From NCBI RefSeq assembly GCF_003001955.1, contig NZ_PVNH01000005.1:310001-374000 (forward strand): a stretch of 64,000 nt of DNA, in the 5' to 3' direction. Positions 39,535 to 48,446 of the stretch are shown in pieces. Position 1 is the first letter of the stretch. Each line of letters begins with the position of its first letter. The translations under genes and the position numbers were made by a program. A model generated the notes under the pieces. That model ran no database searches and was not told where the DNA came from. It saw only the letters and a program-made list of their open reading frames with translations. The stretch comes from Prauserella shujinwangii (GTDB lineage: Bacteria; Actinomycetota; Actinomycetes; Mycobacteriales; Pseudonocardiaceae).

Positions 39535-41475
39535 CTACGCGGTTTGCCTGCGGACGATCACCGTGAACGGCCCGATATCCCGCCGGATGAACTCGGGCGA
39601 GTCGAACAGGCGCTCAGGAAACGTGACGGTGTAGCGCTCGACGTTGTGTGCCCGGGGAAAGGCGTCGCGGTGCAGGCGGAGCTGGAGGTCGTCGTCGCCG
39701 CGGCGGAGGACGAAGACGGACGGTGCCCGCCACGGGCTCGTGTCGAGCTGCCGGAGCAGGTCGGCGGGCCGTGTCGCCCGCGTCCACCGTTCGATCTCCG
39801 CGCGCCGGGCGTCGAAGTCCGCGAGCGGGTTCGCGTAGTGCGGGGTCACCTGCTGGAAACCGTGGAACGGGGCGAAGCTGAGCAGGTTGTGATTCGTCGT
39901 GAGCACCACCAGGTCACTCGGCCTCTTCCCGCTCAGCTCCTGGATACCGCTGATGATCGCGCCATTCCAGGCGGCATCCTGCCCGGGGTCGCGCGTCCCG
40001 GTGGCCGTGTGGCCGTCCGGGTAGTACGACTCGTAGGCCACGTCGACGGACCGCTCCCAGGTCGTGGGCGTGTTCTGGACGACGTGCGCGGCGGCGAGGA
40101 CGCCGACCGTGACCAGGACCGGGACACCGGCGCGCAGGCGGGTGGACACTCCGGCGCGGGCCAGGCGGCCCGCACCCTCGGCGACCGCCAGCACGCCCGC
40201 GCAGACGAGCACGACGCGCAGCGCGGGCTCGAACCGGAACGCCAGCAATGTCGTCCCGAACGCCAGTGCGGCGGTCGACAGCCCGTACCAGACGTACACC
40301 GCGATGGTGGCGATCGCGAGTGCCTGCGCGATCCGGCTGTGCCGGGCCCGCAGGACCAGCCAGCACGTGCCGATCAGCGACAGGACGCCGAGGACCGAGA
40401 ACTCCACCATCGGGTACGGCAGCTTCGCCTGTGCGAAGTGGAGGTAGCGCGGCGCGGCCTGCGCGGGGAAGCCCTCCGCGGCCGCGGAGACGAGATAGGG
40501 CGCCCAGACCAGGAGCGCCGGCGGCAGCATCGCGAGGTTGACGATGGCCAGCCTGCCGACGGTCCGGCTGACGGCCGCCGCGATCGGCTCCCCCGTGTGC
40601 CTAGCGAGGAACACGGTCAGCAGTCCCATGCCGACCAGGACGAAGGCGACGAAGCCGAAGTACAGGGTGTACACGGCACCGCTGAGACCGAGGAACAACC
40701 CGACGCCGATCAGCCTGCCGTGGGGAACCCGTCCCCGTGCCCGCAGTGCCTGCCAGCCGTGGACCAGCACGGGCGGCATCATCGCGGCGAGCAGCCAGCA
40801 GTACGGTTCTCCCGCGCCGACGTCCGTGTCCGGCATGCGCAGCCCGGTCAGCGCCACGGCGAGCGCGATCAGGACGGCCAGCCGCGGCCGCACGATCGTG
40901 CCCCACAGGACCGCCACCACCGTCGCCGTGACCGCCATGGTGACGATGGAGTAGGGCTTGTAGGCCTGCCAAGCCGGGATGCCGAACAGGTCCGCGGCGC
41001 GGGCGCCGAACCAGAACCAGCCCGCCGGGTAGTACGGCGGCAGGTCGGCGTAGTTCATGTCCTCGGGCACCGGTGACGCCGCGAGCCGCGTCAGGTACTG
41101 CAGGCGGAACTGCTGGTCGACCTCGGCGCCGCCGAGGAAGAAGTGGGTCCCGTGCAGTGGCAGGGCGATCATGGCCGTGGTCAGCCCCGAGACGCCGGCC
41201 CAGGTCGCCGGATCCGCCCAGCGCGGCCACGGCCGGTGCGCGGTCCCGTACCGCAGCGCCACGGTGATCGTGCCGATCACGAGTACCGCGCCGCCGATGT
41301 TGACGAGCGCGGCCGGGACCGCGGTGGCGTGGGGGATCGGCAGTCGGGAGACGACCCACTGGGTGACCGCGCTGGTCAGCGCGGCGACGGTGACGGCAGC
41401 GGCGAGCCGCCCGACGAACCGCCAGGGGCGGTCGGCGCGGGTGTGGGGTTGCGCGGCAGCACTCGGCTGCGGCAC
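39535..41475 (-). CDS. aftA: Galactan 5-O-arabinofuranosyltransferase AftA (GT85)
   Basis: Encodes 646 residues with many membrane helices and a soluble C-terminal domain. The family-specific first loop is present: HGTHFFLGGAEVDQQFRLQY, then PEDMNYADLPPYYPAGWFWF, then GIPAWQAYKPYSIVTM. AftA adds the first arabinofuranose from decaprenylphosphoryl-arabinose to the galactan of arabinogalactan on the outer face of the membrane. In Corynebacteriales it normally lies beside emb and dpr genes; here it is next to the glycan cluster, separated from the GT-C-like gene by 181 bp without features. Confidence 0.85.
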   Translation of the reverse strand: MPQPSAAAQPHTRADRPWRFVGRLAAAVTVAALTSAVTQWVVSRLPIPHATAVPAALVNIGGAVLVIGTITVALRYGTAHRPWPRWADPATWAGVSGLTTAMIALPLHGTHFFLGGAEVDQQFRLQYLTRLAASPVPEDMNYADLPPYYPAGWFWFGARAADLFGIPAWQAYKPYSIVTMAVTATVVAVLWGTIVRPRLAVLIALAVALTGLRMPDTDVGAGEPYCWLLAAMMPPVLVHGWQALRARGRVPHGRLIGVGLFLGLSGAVYTLYFGFVAFVLVGMGLLTVFLARHTGEPIAAAVSRTVGRLAIVNLAMLPPALLVWAPYLVSAAAEGFPAQAAPRYLHFAQAKLPYPMVEFSVLGVLSLIGTCWLVLRARHSRIAQALAIATIAVYVWYGLSTAALAFGTTLLAFRFEPALRVVLVCAGVLAVAEGAGRLARAGVSTRLRAGVPVLVTVGVLAAAHVVQNTPTTWERSVDVAYESYYPDGHTATGTRDPGQDAAWNGAIISGIQELSGKRPSDLVVLTTNHNLLSFAPFHGFQQVTPHYANPLADFDARRAEIERWTRATRPADLLRQLDTSPWRAPSVFVLRRGDDDLQLRLHRDAFPRAHNVERYTVTFPERLFDSPEFIRRDIGPFTVIVRRQTA

Positions 41476-41563
41476 GAGTTCGGTCGTGGCGGCGATACGT
41501 CCGGCACCTCCTCGCGGCCGTGCGGCGAGAGAGTCTACGTGACGGACCTCGTCAGCCCGGCTC

Positions 41564-41800
41564 TCACGCCGTGCGTTCGGCTCCGATCCGGGGGAACGGC
41601 CGGATCGAGAACAGCACCTCCACCGGCACCTCGAAGTACTCCGCCATGCGCAGCGCGAGGTGCAGGCTGGGGCTGTACTCGCCGCGCTCGAGGTACCCCA
41701 CCGTCTGGTAGTGCACCCCGAGCGCCTCCGCGAGTTCCCGGCGGGAGATCCCCCGCTCCGCGCGCAGCACGGCGATCCGGTTGAAGATCGTTTCGCTCAT
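41564..41800 (-). CDS. Xre-family HTH regulator
   Basis: Encodes 78 residues, essentially one HTH_3 domain: FNRIAVLRAERGISRRELAE, then LGVHYQTVGYLERGEYSPSL, then LRMAEYFEVPVEVLFSI. Its ATG overlaps the stop of the ABC permease gene, so it is the third cistron of that operon. It probably controls the exporter operon; whether it represses or activates cannot be told. Confidence 0.9.
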   Translation of the reverse strand: MSETIFNRIAVLRAERGISRRELAEALGVHYQTVGYLERGEYSPSLHLALRMAEYFEVPVEVLFSIRPFPRIGAERTA

Positions 41801-42651
41801 CAGGCGACCCTCTGCAGTGCCTTCTCGCGGCGCGCGGCCACGCTGGATCCGGACTCCCTCCGCGCCATGCGACGCAGCACGATCGGGGCGACGGCCAGTC
41901 CTACCACGGCCCAGGCGCCCAGCGCGGCGAGCGTCTCGAGGTGCCGCCACGACTCGCCGATCTCGGCGGCGACGAGCGCCTCCGGCAGCAGTGCCGAGCG
42001 CATGCCGAGGCCGAGCCAGTAGATCGGGAACGCCTGCGCGATCCACTGGATCCACTCGGGATAGCTCGTGACCGGGTAGAAGATGCCCGAGATCGCGATC
42101 AGGCCGATGATCGGCAGAAACAGCAGCCCGATGCTGCGCGCGTTCGGGAAGAGCGAGCCGAGCGCCGCTCCGATCGGCATCGTGGCCACCAGCCCGAGAG
42201 CGACGACGCCGAGCAGGCCGAGCCACGTCCCCACTCCCGTGAGGGCAAGCCCGTCGAACAGGAACATGCCCGGAACGAGCACGAGCACGAGGCTCACGAG
42301 CACCGCTCCGGCGATCCCGACGATCTTGCCGACGAGGTAGCCCAGCATGCCGCCGGGCACCGCCTTCGCCCGCAGCAGCGTGCCGTCCTCGCGTTCCACC
42401 GCGAGGTGCTGCGCGATGTTGACGAGCCCGCCGTAGGCCACGTTCATGCCCAGCACACTCGGCAGCGCCATCGCGCCGAGCGAGAAGCCCGTGCCCGGCA
42501 CCTCGCTGTCCCGCATGACCGTCATCACCACCAGCAGCACGACGGCGGGGAACAGGTAACCCCACAGGTCCTGTGCGGTGGTGAACGTCTGCCGCAGCTC
42601 GATCACCCCGCGCTCCAGGCCGGAGCGGATCGCGTTCCACGTCGGGTTCAT
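41800..42651 (-). CDS. ABC-2 type transporter permease
   Basis: Encodes 283 residues with six hydrophobic segments (for example LWGYLFPAVVLLVVMTVMRD, LVGKIVGIAGAVLVSLVLVL and SIGLLFLPIIGLIAISGIFY). The C-terminal motif YPEWIQWIAQAFPIYWLGLG is typical of ABC-2 permeases. It overlaps the ATPase gene by four bases upstream and the regulator gene downstream. Export of a drug, lipid or peptide is plausible; the substrate is unknown. Confidence 0.9.
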   Translation of the reverse strand: MNPTWNAIRSGLERGVIELRQTFTTAQDLWGYLFPAVVLLVVMTVMRDSEVPGTGFSLGAMALPSVLGMNVAYGGLVNIAQHLAVEREDGTLLRAKAVPGGMLGYLVGKIVGIAGAVLVSLVLVLVPGMFLFDGLALTGVGTWLGLLGVVALGLVATMPIGAALGSLFPNARSIGLLFLPIIGLIAISGIFYPVTSYPEWIQWIAQAFPIYWLGLGMRSALLPEALVAAEIGESWRHLETLAALGAWAVVGLAVAPIVLRRMARRESGSSVAARREKALQRVA

Positions 42652-43613
42652 CGGGCGGCCTCCTCGAAGGAACGGATCACGGCGTCGCCGTGGCCGGACT
42701 CGAACTCGTGCACCAGTGCGAGGTAGGTGTCCTCCAGCGACGCCCGCCGCACCTCCAGGTCGGCGACGGTGTCACCGTGCTCGGCGAACAGCCCGCGCAC
42801 GAACGCGGTCGCGTCGGTGGTGGAGTGGACGAACCGCTCGCCGTCCCGGGTCCACCGCACCTCGGCGCCCGTCGACATGCGCCGTGCCAGCGCGTCGGGG
42901 GAGTCGTCGGCGATGATCGAGCCGCCCGCGAGGACCAGGATGCGGTCGGCCAGCTTGTCGGCCTCGTCCAGGTCGTGCGTGGTCAGCAGGATCGTGGTGT
43001 CGTCGAGGTCGGCCAGCCGGTGCACGAGGTCGTGGAAGTCCCTGCGCGAGTGCGGGTCGAAGCCCGCGGTGGGTTCGTCGAGGAACAGCACCTCCGGTTT
43101 GCCGACGATCCCGACCGCCACGTCCAGCCGCCGCCGCTGGCCCCCGGACAGCCTGCTGACCCGCTTGTCCGCGTGCTCGGTGAGCCCGACGGCCGCGATG
43201 AGCTCGTCGGTGTCCCACGGCCGCCCGCGCTCCGCCGTGGAGTACGGCGCGTAGAAGCTGCCGAGGTGACGCAGCAGTTCCCGCACCTGCCACTTGCCGT
43301 GGTCCCGCCAGGACTGCAGTACCACGCCGAGCCGGGCGCGCCAGGACTCGCCGCCGCGCGCCGGGTCCACCCCGAGCACCCGCACTTCGCCCGCCGACCG
43401 GATGCGGAAACCTTCGAGGATCTCGATGGTGGTCGTCTTGCCCGCCCCGTTCGGCCCGAGCAGCGCGACCACCTCACCGCGGTACGCCCGGAACTCGACC
43501 CCGTTCAGCACGTCCACCGGCCCGTACCGCATCCGGAGCCCGCGGACTTCGATCGTGACGTCCTGGTGCGGGCGCGAGCCCGTGCGGGGCGTCCCCAACT
43601 CACTCACGGACAT
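42648..43613 (-). CDS. ABC transporter ATP-binding protein
   Basis: Encodes 321 residues. Walker A GPNGAGKTTTIEI, signature SRLSGGQRRRLDVA, Walker B VLFLDEPTAGFD and switch His in LLTTHDLDEADK are all present, with Q-loop VVLQSWRD. The C-terminal about 80 residues form the extra domain of drug-exporter ATPases. First gene of a three-gene operon with permease and Xre regulator. Confidence 0.95.
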   Translation of the reverse strand: MSVSELGTPRTGSRPHQDVTIEVRGLRMRYGPVDVLNGVEFRAYRGEVVALLGPNGAGKTTTIEILEGFRIRSAGEVRVLGVDPARGGESWRARLGVVLQSWRDHGKWQVRELLRHLGSFYAPYSTAERGRPWDTDELIAAVGLTEHADKRVSRLSGGQRRRLDVAVGIVGKPEVLFLDEPTAGFDPHSRRDFHDLVHRLADLDDTTILLTTHDLDEADKLADRILVLAGGSIIADDSPDALARRMSTGAEVRWTRDGERFVHSTTDATAFVRGLFAEHGDTVADLEVRRASLEDTYLALVHEFESGHGDAVIRSFEEAAR

Positions 43614-43696
43614 GTACCACCCTCCGCTATCCGACGTCCCCAGCAGTTGATAGCAGAGATACTACATGTTACCGAAGATGTGTTGTGTTCGCCGGG

Positions 43697-44335
43697 TCAG
43701 GGGCGGAGTCGTTCCCGGTGCCAGCCGCCGTCCCGCGCGGTGTAGCGCAGGCGGACGTGCCTGCGGTCGTGCCTGCCCTGCCAGAACTCCACGGCCTCCG
43801 GGGTCAGCCGGTACCGCGTCCAGTCCCCGGGCACCAGGCCGGGGTCGGCGGCGAGTGCCCGCTCCGCGCGGTCGACGTCCTCGGCCAGCTCGTTGTCGCT
43901 CGCCAGTACCTCCGACTGGCCCCCGACGAAGGCCTCCACCCTGGACGCGAACGGCCGCTCGCGGAAGTCGGCCGCCGAGGCCGCGGCGTCGAGCGGGCCG
44001 ACCGCACCCCGTACGCGGACCTGGCGGGCCCGGTGCGGCCAGAAGAACGTCAGCGCCGCCCGGGGCCGCCCGGCGAGCTGCCGCGCCTTCGGGCTCAGCG
44101 CGCTGGTCGCGAAGTACCAGCCCGCGGAGTCGACGTCCTTGAGGATCAGCACCCGCGCGTCCGGGTCCCCGTTCTCGTCCACTGTGGACAACGTCATCGC
44201 GTGCGGGGCGAAGCCTCCGGCGCCGGCGTCGTGCAGCCATTCCGCGAACAGCTCGTGCGGCAGCGCGGGTGCGTGGTCCGGGTCGAAATCCGGCAGTTCG
44301 GCGGGAAAGGACGGCCAGCCGCGAAGTGCGCTCAT
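43697..44335 (-). CDS. pdxH: Pyridoxamine 5'-phosphate oxidase
   Basis: Encodes 212 residues. Motifs APHAMTLSTVDENGDPDARV, LILKDVDSAGWYFATSALSP, KARQLAGRPRAALTFFWPHR and the C-terminal RHDRRHVRLRYTARDGGWHR fit PdxH, which uses FMN to make pyridoxal phosphate. C-terminal substrate-binding His and Arg are in place (GWHRERL). An actinobacterial pdxH-like F420-independent oxidase is the alternative. A perfect DnaA-box sequence (44183-44191) falls inside the gene. Confidence 0.85.
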   Translation of the reverse strand: MSALRGWPSFPAELPDFDPDHAPALPHELFAEWLHDAGAGGFAPHAMTLSTVDENGDPDARVLILKDVDSAGWYFATSALSPKARQLAGRPRAALTFFWPHRARQVRVRGAVGPLDAAASAADFRERPFASRVEAFVGGQSEVLASDNELAEDVDRAERALAADPGLVPGDWTRYRLTPEAVEFWQGRHDRRHVRLRYTARDGGWHRERLRP

Positions 44336-44392
44336 GCCAGCCGACCGTACCGGCGGCGAGCCGTCCGGCGGGTCTGGTTCACTCTGCGACTT

Positions 44393-44923
44393 ATGCGACG
44401 ACTCGTTCTCCTCGGTGCGGCCGCCTCCGTCCTGTTCGCGGGCTGCTCCGGAACCGAAGACCCCGCACCGGCCACGTCCTCCGCTCCGGCGGCCACCTCC
44501 GACGCGGCACCGAGCCTGCCGCCCGCACCGGAACCCGCGGCGGCGGAGCCGTGCCCGTACCTCGGCACCGACTTCGTCGCCGACGCCAACGGGCAGCGGG
44601 TCGGCGAAGTGCGGGTCTCGGCCGACCAGCCGCACCCGACGTGCTTCTTCTACCGGCCAGACGGCGACATCCAGCTCACCGTGCGTGTCTACACGGGGGA
44701 GCCGGAGGTGGCCACCGCGCTCGTCGACCAGGCGGCGCCGGTCGACACGTCCAACCCGACATCGCAGCCTCCTGGCTGGGAGGGCGGCTACGAGTCGACC
44801 GACAAGGGTGCCGTGTACGCGGTCGCCAAGGACGGCAACGCCGTCATCGTGACGACCAACCAGCAACAGAGCGTGAAGGCGCGGACGGTCGCCGAAGAGG
44901 CGATTTCGGCGCTCGGGATCTGA
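44393..44923 (+). CDS. DUF2020-like lipoprotein
   Basis: Encodes 176 residues. Signal peptide MRRLVLLGAAASVLFAGC ends in lipobox LFAGC, so Cys18 is probably lipidated. A Pro/Ala/Ser-rich linker (about 20-52) leads to a domain with two cysteines (EPCPYLG, HPTCFFYR) and a C-terminal strand-helix NAVIVTTNQQQSVKARTVAE. This matches the DUF2020 lipoprotein family of actinomycetes, role unknown. It diverges from pdxH across 57 bp. Confidence 0.8.
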   Translation: MRRLVLLGAAASVLFAGCSGTEDPAPATSSAPAATSDAAPSLPPAPEPAAAEPCPYLGTDFVADANGQRVGEVRVSADQPHPTCFFYRPDGDIQLTVRVYTGEPEVATALVDQAAPVDTSNPTSQPPGWEGGYESTDKGAVYAVAKDGNAVIVTTNQQQSVKARTVAEEAISALGI

Positions 44924-45107
44924 GCGTGACGGCAGGATGCCACTGCGTGCAGGCCAAGTTGATCTTGTATTACGCTGGCCCGCACGCGCAGGCACCGAGG
45001 AACCGGCGCGCTTCCGGTGTAACCCGATCAGTGGTGTGCCGGAGTAGCGAACGACCCCCTGCGAACCAGCACCGTTGATCTCGAAGTGACACGAAGGATT
45101 GGAACCC

Positions 45108-45560
45108 GTGGCTGACACCCTCAAGGAAATCCTGCTCGACTCCAGCCGGCGCCCGGCCGTCGTGACCGACCTGCAGACCCTGATCGACGAGGAAGTCGAC
45201 GGGAAGAGCGGCGTCTCCGGCACCGTCATCAAGACCGGTTACTCCGCGGTCAAGAAGATCAAGCCGGGCATCATCGGCTCCGCCGTCGACAGCCTGCTCG
45301 ACGACTTCGCCGCCGCGCTCGAGCCGATCTACGCCGACTTCAAGGCCAGCGGCTCGGCCGACTTCGGTTCCTACCTGCCCACCCGTGCCGACGAGGCCTC
45401 GGACGCGCTGCTGTCGGTGACCGACGCCCGCGCGGAGAAGAGCAGCCGCGACAGCATCAAGAAGGTCTACAGCAAGCTCCGCCCGAAGGGTAAGGAGAAC
45501 GTCGAGGAGGCGCTGCCCCGGCTCGGCAAGCTGATCGACAAGCACGCCGCCTCCGCCTGA
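45108..45560 (+). CDS. DUF6918-like protein
   Basis: Encodes 150 residues from GTG 45108, with GAAGGA 10 bases upstream. It begins MADTLKEILLDSSRRPAVVT and contains SGTVIKTGYSAVKKIKPGII and a basic C-terminal helix (SKLRPKGKENVEEALPRLGK). The protein is cytoplasmic and helical and is widely conserved in actinomycetes without known function. A 51-bp palindrome follows 17 bp after the stop. Confidence 0.8.
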   Translation: MADTLKEILLDSSRRPAVVTDLQTLIDEEVDGKSGVSGTVIKTGYSAVKKIKPGIIGSAVDSLLDDFAAALEPIYADFKASGSADFGSYLPTRADEASDALLSVTDARAEKSSRDSIKKVYSKLRPKGKENVEEALPRLGKLIDKHAASA

Positions 45561-45577
45561 TCGCGCACTCCCCTCAG

Positions 45578-45628
45578 CAGTGAAGGCCACCTTCAGTGCG
45601 TTGAACGCACTGAAGGTGGCCTTCACTG
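45578..45628. terminator. 51-bp near-continuous palindrome, bidirectional terminator
   Basis: Arms of 25 bp (45578-45602 and 45604-45628) are perfectly complementary around a single G. The left arm starts CAGTGAAGGCCACCTTCAGT. It lies between two convergent genes (ends 45560 and 45648). Sequences of this kind, built on GTGAAGGCCACCTTCA, are abundant between genes in Amycolatopsis and relatives as I recall, so it may also be a dispersed repeat. Confidence 0.85.
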
Positions 45629-45647
45629 CCTCTGCGGCCGGCGGCTG

Positions 45648-46424
45648 TCAGCTCTTCTTCTGCTGCTGCTTGGCCGCCGACTGCTGTCCGTTCGTCTGTG
45701 CCGAGGAGCCCTGCTTGGCGGAACCCGGCTTGTCGGCCTTCTCCTCCGTCTGCTTCGCCGACGCCGAGCCCGAAGAGCCCGAAGAACCGGCGGAAGCCGT
45801 GGCGGCAGGCCTGCTCTGTGCCGAGCCCGTCGACTGGCCGTCGGTGCTCCGCGGCGGCGCGGGCGCGATCGGCGGCTCGGCCTTGGGCCTGCTCGCGTAG
45901 GCGATGCCCGCGAGCACCGCGCCGAGCCCGAGCAGCCACGGCCACTTGCGCCGCTTGGCCTTGTGCTCGCCCTTGGCGGCGATCCTCGCCTCCGCCATCG
46001 CGGCGCGGAACTCCTTCTTGGCGGCCTTGAACTCCTTCTTGGCCCGCCGCTTCGACTGCCCGGCCGACTTCGCGGCCTTGATGGCCGCCTTGCGCGCCTT
46101 CCGGGTCGGCTCCCGCAGCTCCTCGCGGCGCTCGTCGGCGACCTTGCGCGCCTGCTTGGCGTTCTTCGCGAGCTCCTTGCGGGCCACCTTCGCGCGCTGG
46201 GCCAGCTCCTTGCGCGCCTTGCGGGAGTTCTTCGCGAACTCCTTCCGCGCCTCCTCCGTGCCCTCGGCGAACCGGTGCTCGGCGACCTGCGCGGCGTGTG
46301 CGGCCGCCTCGGCTCCCGCCTTGCTCATCTCCAGAGCCCGTTGGCGCAGGGTGAGCGAGCCGGCGCGGTTCGACTCACCCGCCTTGTCCGCGGCCCGAGT
46401 CATGGCCTTCACCTCGTCAATCAT
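45648..46424 (-). CDS. Lys/Ala-rich single-pass protein, CwsA-like by position
   Basis: Encodes 258 residues. Residues about 30-165 form a long basic helix made of imperfect repeats (RKEFAKNSRKARKELAQRAK, VARKELAKNAKQARKVADER). One membrane helix follows (WPWLLGLGAVLAGIAYA, about 173-190), then a Ser/Gln-rich tail. It occupies the place of Rv0008c/CwsA between tRNA-Ala and ppiA in M. tuberculosis; CwsA is a smaller, single-pass protein that helps CrgA and Wag31. Sequence similarity is only general, so orthology is an inference. Confidence 0.6.
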   Translation of the reverse strand: MIDEVKAMTRAADKAGESNRAGSLTLRQRALEMSKAGAEAAAHAAQVAEHRFAEGTEEARKEFAKNSRKARKELAQRAKVARKELAKNAKQARKVADERREELREPTRKARKAAIKAAKSAGQSKRRAKKEFKAAKKEFRAAMAEARIAAKGEHKAKRRKWPWLLGLGAVLAGIAYASRPKAEPPIAPAPPRSTDGQSTGSAQSRPAATASAGSSGSSGSASAKQTEEKADKPGSAKQGSSAQTNGQQSAAKQQQKKS

Positions 46425-46502
46425 GATCGATAACGGTCGGCTGCAACTTGTACGCCACCCCTATCCTGCCCCTTTCCGGGCGATCTCGCTGCGGATGGCA
46501 CG

Positions 46503-47060
46503 ATGAGCTGCGTGACTGAGAGCAGCGGATCCCCCATCAGTGGCACTGTGAAGGCCACCCTGCACACCAACCGTGGGGACATTCACCTCAATCTTTTCGC
46601 GGACCACGCACCGAAGACGGTCGCGAACTTCGTGGGCCTCGCCGAGGGCACCAAGGAGTACACGCAGCCGAACGCCAGGGGCGAGAAGTCGGGTCCGTTC
46701 TTCGACGGGTCGATCTTCCACCGCGTGATCGACGGCTTCATGATCCAGGGCGGCGACCCGACCGGCACCGGCCGCGGCGGGCCGGGTTACCGGTTCGGCG
46801 ACGAGTTCCACCCGGAGCTGCAGTTCAACCGCCCCTACCTGCTGGCGATGGCGAACGCGGGGCCCGGCACCAACGGCTCGCAGTTCTTCATCACCGTCGC
46901 GCCGACCACGCACCTCAACTTCAAGCACACGATCTTCGGTGAGGTCGCCGACCAGGAGTCGCGCGAGGTCGTCGACACGATCGCGCGCACCGCGACCGGT
47001 CCGGCGGACAAGCCGCTCGAGGACGTCGTCATCGAGCGGGTCGAGATCGAGCGTTCCTGA
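46503..47060 (+). CDS. ppiA: Cyclophilin-type peptidyl-prolyl isomerase PpiA
   Basis: Encodes 185 residues from ATG 46503 (GTG 46512 possible). Cyclophilin motifs are complete: APKTVANFVGLAEG, FDGSIFHRVIDGFMIQGGDP, MANAGPGTNGSQFFITVAPT and LNFKHTIFGEVADQESREVV, with catalytic Arg in FHRVI. It lacks a signal peptide and acts in the cytoplasm. Its position before the rhomboid gene and crgA matches rv0009. Confidence 0.93.
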   Translation: MSCVTESSGSPISGTVKATLHTNRGDIHLNLFADHAPKTVANFVGLAEGTKEYTQPNARGEKSGPFFDGSIFHRVIDGFMIQGGDPTGTGRGGPGYRFGDEFHPELQFNRPYLLAMANAGPGTNGSQFFITVAPTTHLNFKHTIFGEVADQESREVVDTIARTATGPADKPLEDVVIERVEIERS

Positions 47061-47094
47061 CCCGGTTCACGCGGGCGGGTACGTTGGAAGCATC

Positions 47095-48042
47095 GTGAAC
47101 CAACCGCCTTATCCGCCGCAGTACGGGCAGCAGCCGCAGCAGGAGGCACTGCCCGGGTGCTGGTGGCACCCCGACCGGCAGACCGGCCTGCGCTGCACGC
47201 GTTGCGAGCGGCCGGCCTGCCCGGATTGCCTGCGCGAGGCTTCCGTCGGCCACCAGTGCATCGACTGCGTGCAGTCGGCGCGGCAGCAGCAGCGGGCACA
47301 CGCCGCCCGGTACCGCAAGGCCGGGTACGGCTCGCGCACGGTGGCCGGCGCGCGGGTGTCGCAACGGCTCACCGTCGTACCCGCCCTCATCGCGCTGAAC
47401 GTGCTCGTCTACGTGGTCACGGCCGTGCAGGCGATGGACCCGATGCAGAACCAGACCTCGGGTCTGTTCAACGACTGGGTGCTGTGGCCGGCGGGCATCG
47501 TGCTGCAGGACGAGTGGTGGCGGCTGTTCACCTCGGGGTTCCTGCACTACGGCCTGATCCATCTCGGTATGAACATGCTGGCGCTGTGGATCCTCGGCCG
47601 GGACCTCGAACTGTTGCTGGGCAAGGCGCGCTTCCTGGCGCTGTACCTCGTCTCGCTGTTCGGCGGGGCGGCGCTGGTGTTCGCGTTCGGCGACGTGCGG
47701 ACGGGTACCGCGGGCGCGTCCGGTGCGATCTACGGGTTGCTCGCGGCGATCCTCATCGCGGTGCTGCGGCTGCGGCTCAACCCGACCGGCGCCATCGGCA
47801 TCATCGTGCTGAACATCATCATCACGGTGACCATCCCCGGCATCTCGCTGCTGGGGCACCTCGGCGGGTTCGTCGCGGGTGTCCTCGTGATGGTCGCCAT
47901 GGTGTACGCCCCGGAGAAGCGCCGCACCACCTACCAGGTGGGTGCCGCGGTGCTGGTCACGGTGGCGCTGGCCGGGCTCGTGCTCTACCGGGACGCCCAG
48001 TTGACCGCCGCGATCTGCGGTGCGGCCGGCATCAGCTGCTAG
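47095..48042 (+). CDS. Rhomboid-family intramembrane serine protease with N-terminal zinc-binding region
   Basis: Encodes 315 residues from GTG 47095. An N-terminal B-box-like zinc motif (GCWWHPDRQTGLRCTRCERP, ACPDCLR, HQCIDCV) is followed by seven membrane helices with HLGMNMLALW, nucleophile Ser in GASGAIYGLL and catalytic His in LLGHLGGFVAG. It cleaves membrane proteins within the bilayer. The coding end overlaps the convergent PH-like gene by four bases. Confidence 0.93.
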   Translation: MNQPPYPPQYGQQPQQEALPGCWWHPDRQTGLRCTRCERPACPDCLREASVGHQCIDCVQSARQQQRAHAARYRKAGYGSRTVAGARVSQRLTVVPALIALNVLVYVVTAVQAMDPMQNQTSGLFNDWVLWPAGIVLQDEWWRLFTSGFLHYGLIHLGMNMLALWILGRDLELLLGKARFLALYLVSLFGGAALVFAFGDVRTGTAGASGAIYGLLAAILIAVLRLRLNPTGAIGIIVLNIIITVTIPGISLLGHLGGFVAGVLVMVAMVYAPEKRRTTYQVGAAVLVTVALAGLVLYRDAQLTAAICGAAGISC

Positions 48043-48446
48043 CCGGTGCGCAACCGCATCAGGTGGTCGTAGACGTCCCTGGGATCCGCGCCGAGCTCGA
48101 GCCTGCCGAGCACCACCAGGTCCGCTCCCTCCACCTCGAGCACGGTGACGTCCCGGCCGAAGCGCCGTGTGGTCGCCAGCTCCAGCCGGACCTCGGCCCA
48201 GCCGAGCCGGTGCGAGCGACCGAGCGTGCGGACGTGCAGGCCCTCCGCGTCGGCGGTGAGCCGGGGCCGGACCAGCGTGCCGTGGGCGGCCGCCGCGAGG
48301 GCGGCGACCGCACCGACCCCGAAGAGCAACGCGCCGGGCCGGTCGCCCACGAGGCCGGTGAACAACGCCCCGGCGAGGGCGGCGAGACCCAGCAGCCATG
48401 CCACCCCTACCACACCGGGGTGCGGAGCCCAGCGGGGGTTATCCAC
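48039..48446 (-). CDS. PH-like domain membrane protein (Rv0010c-like)
   Basis: Encodes 135 residues. Two hydrophobic segments (VVGVAWLLGLAALAGALFTG and ALLFGVGAVAALAAAAHGTL) precede a strand-rich domain (RLTADAEGLHVRTLGRSHRL, VTVLEVEGADLVVLGRLELG) of bacterial PH type. This matches the small gene between ppiA and crgA in mycobacteria. The GTG start at 48446-48444 lies inside a DnaA box, so its expression may be sensitive to DnaA. Confidence 0.75.
   Translation of the reverse strand: MDNPRWAPHPGVVGVAWLLGLAALAGALFTGLVGDRPGALLFGVGAVAALAAAAHGTLVRPRLTADAEGLHVRTLGRSHRLGWAEVRLELATTRRFGRDVTVLEVEGADLVVLGRLELGADPRDVYDHLMRLRTG

Noticed and set aside
41000-41480. Possible oligosaccharyltransferase/Wzy polymerase instead of AftA
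   Set aside because: The DQQFRLQYLTRL and ADLPPYYPAGWFW motifs match AftA closely, so polymerase is unlikely.
44183-44191. Perfect DnaA box within pdxH
   Set aside because: A single intragenic match of nine bases is expected by chance at this scale; without a cluster it does not indicate an origin.
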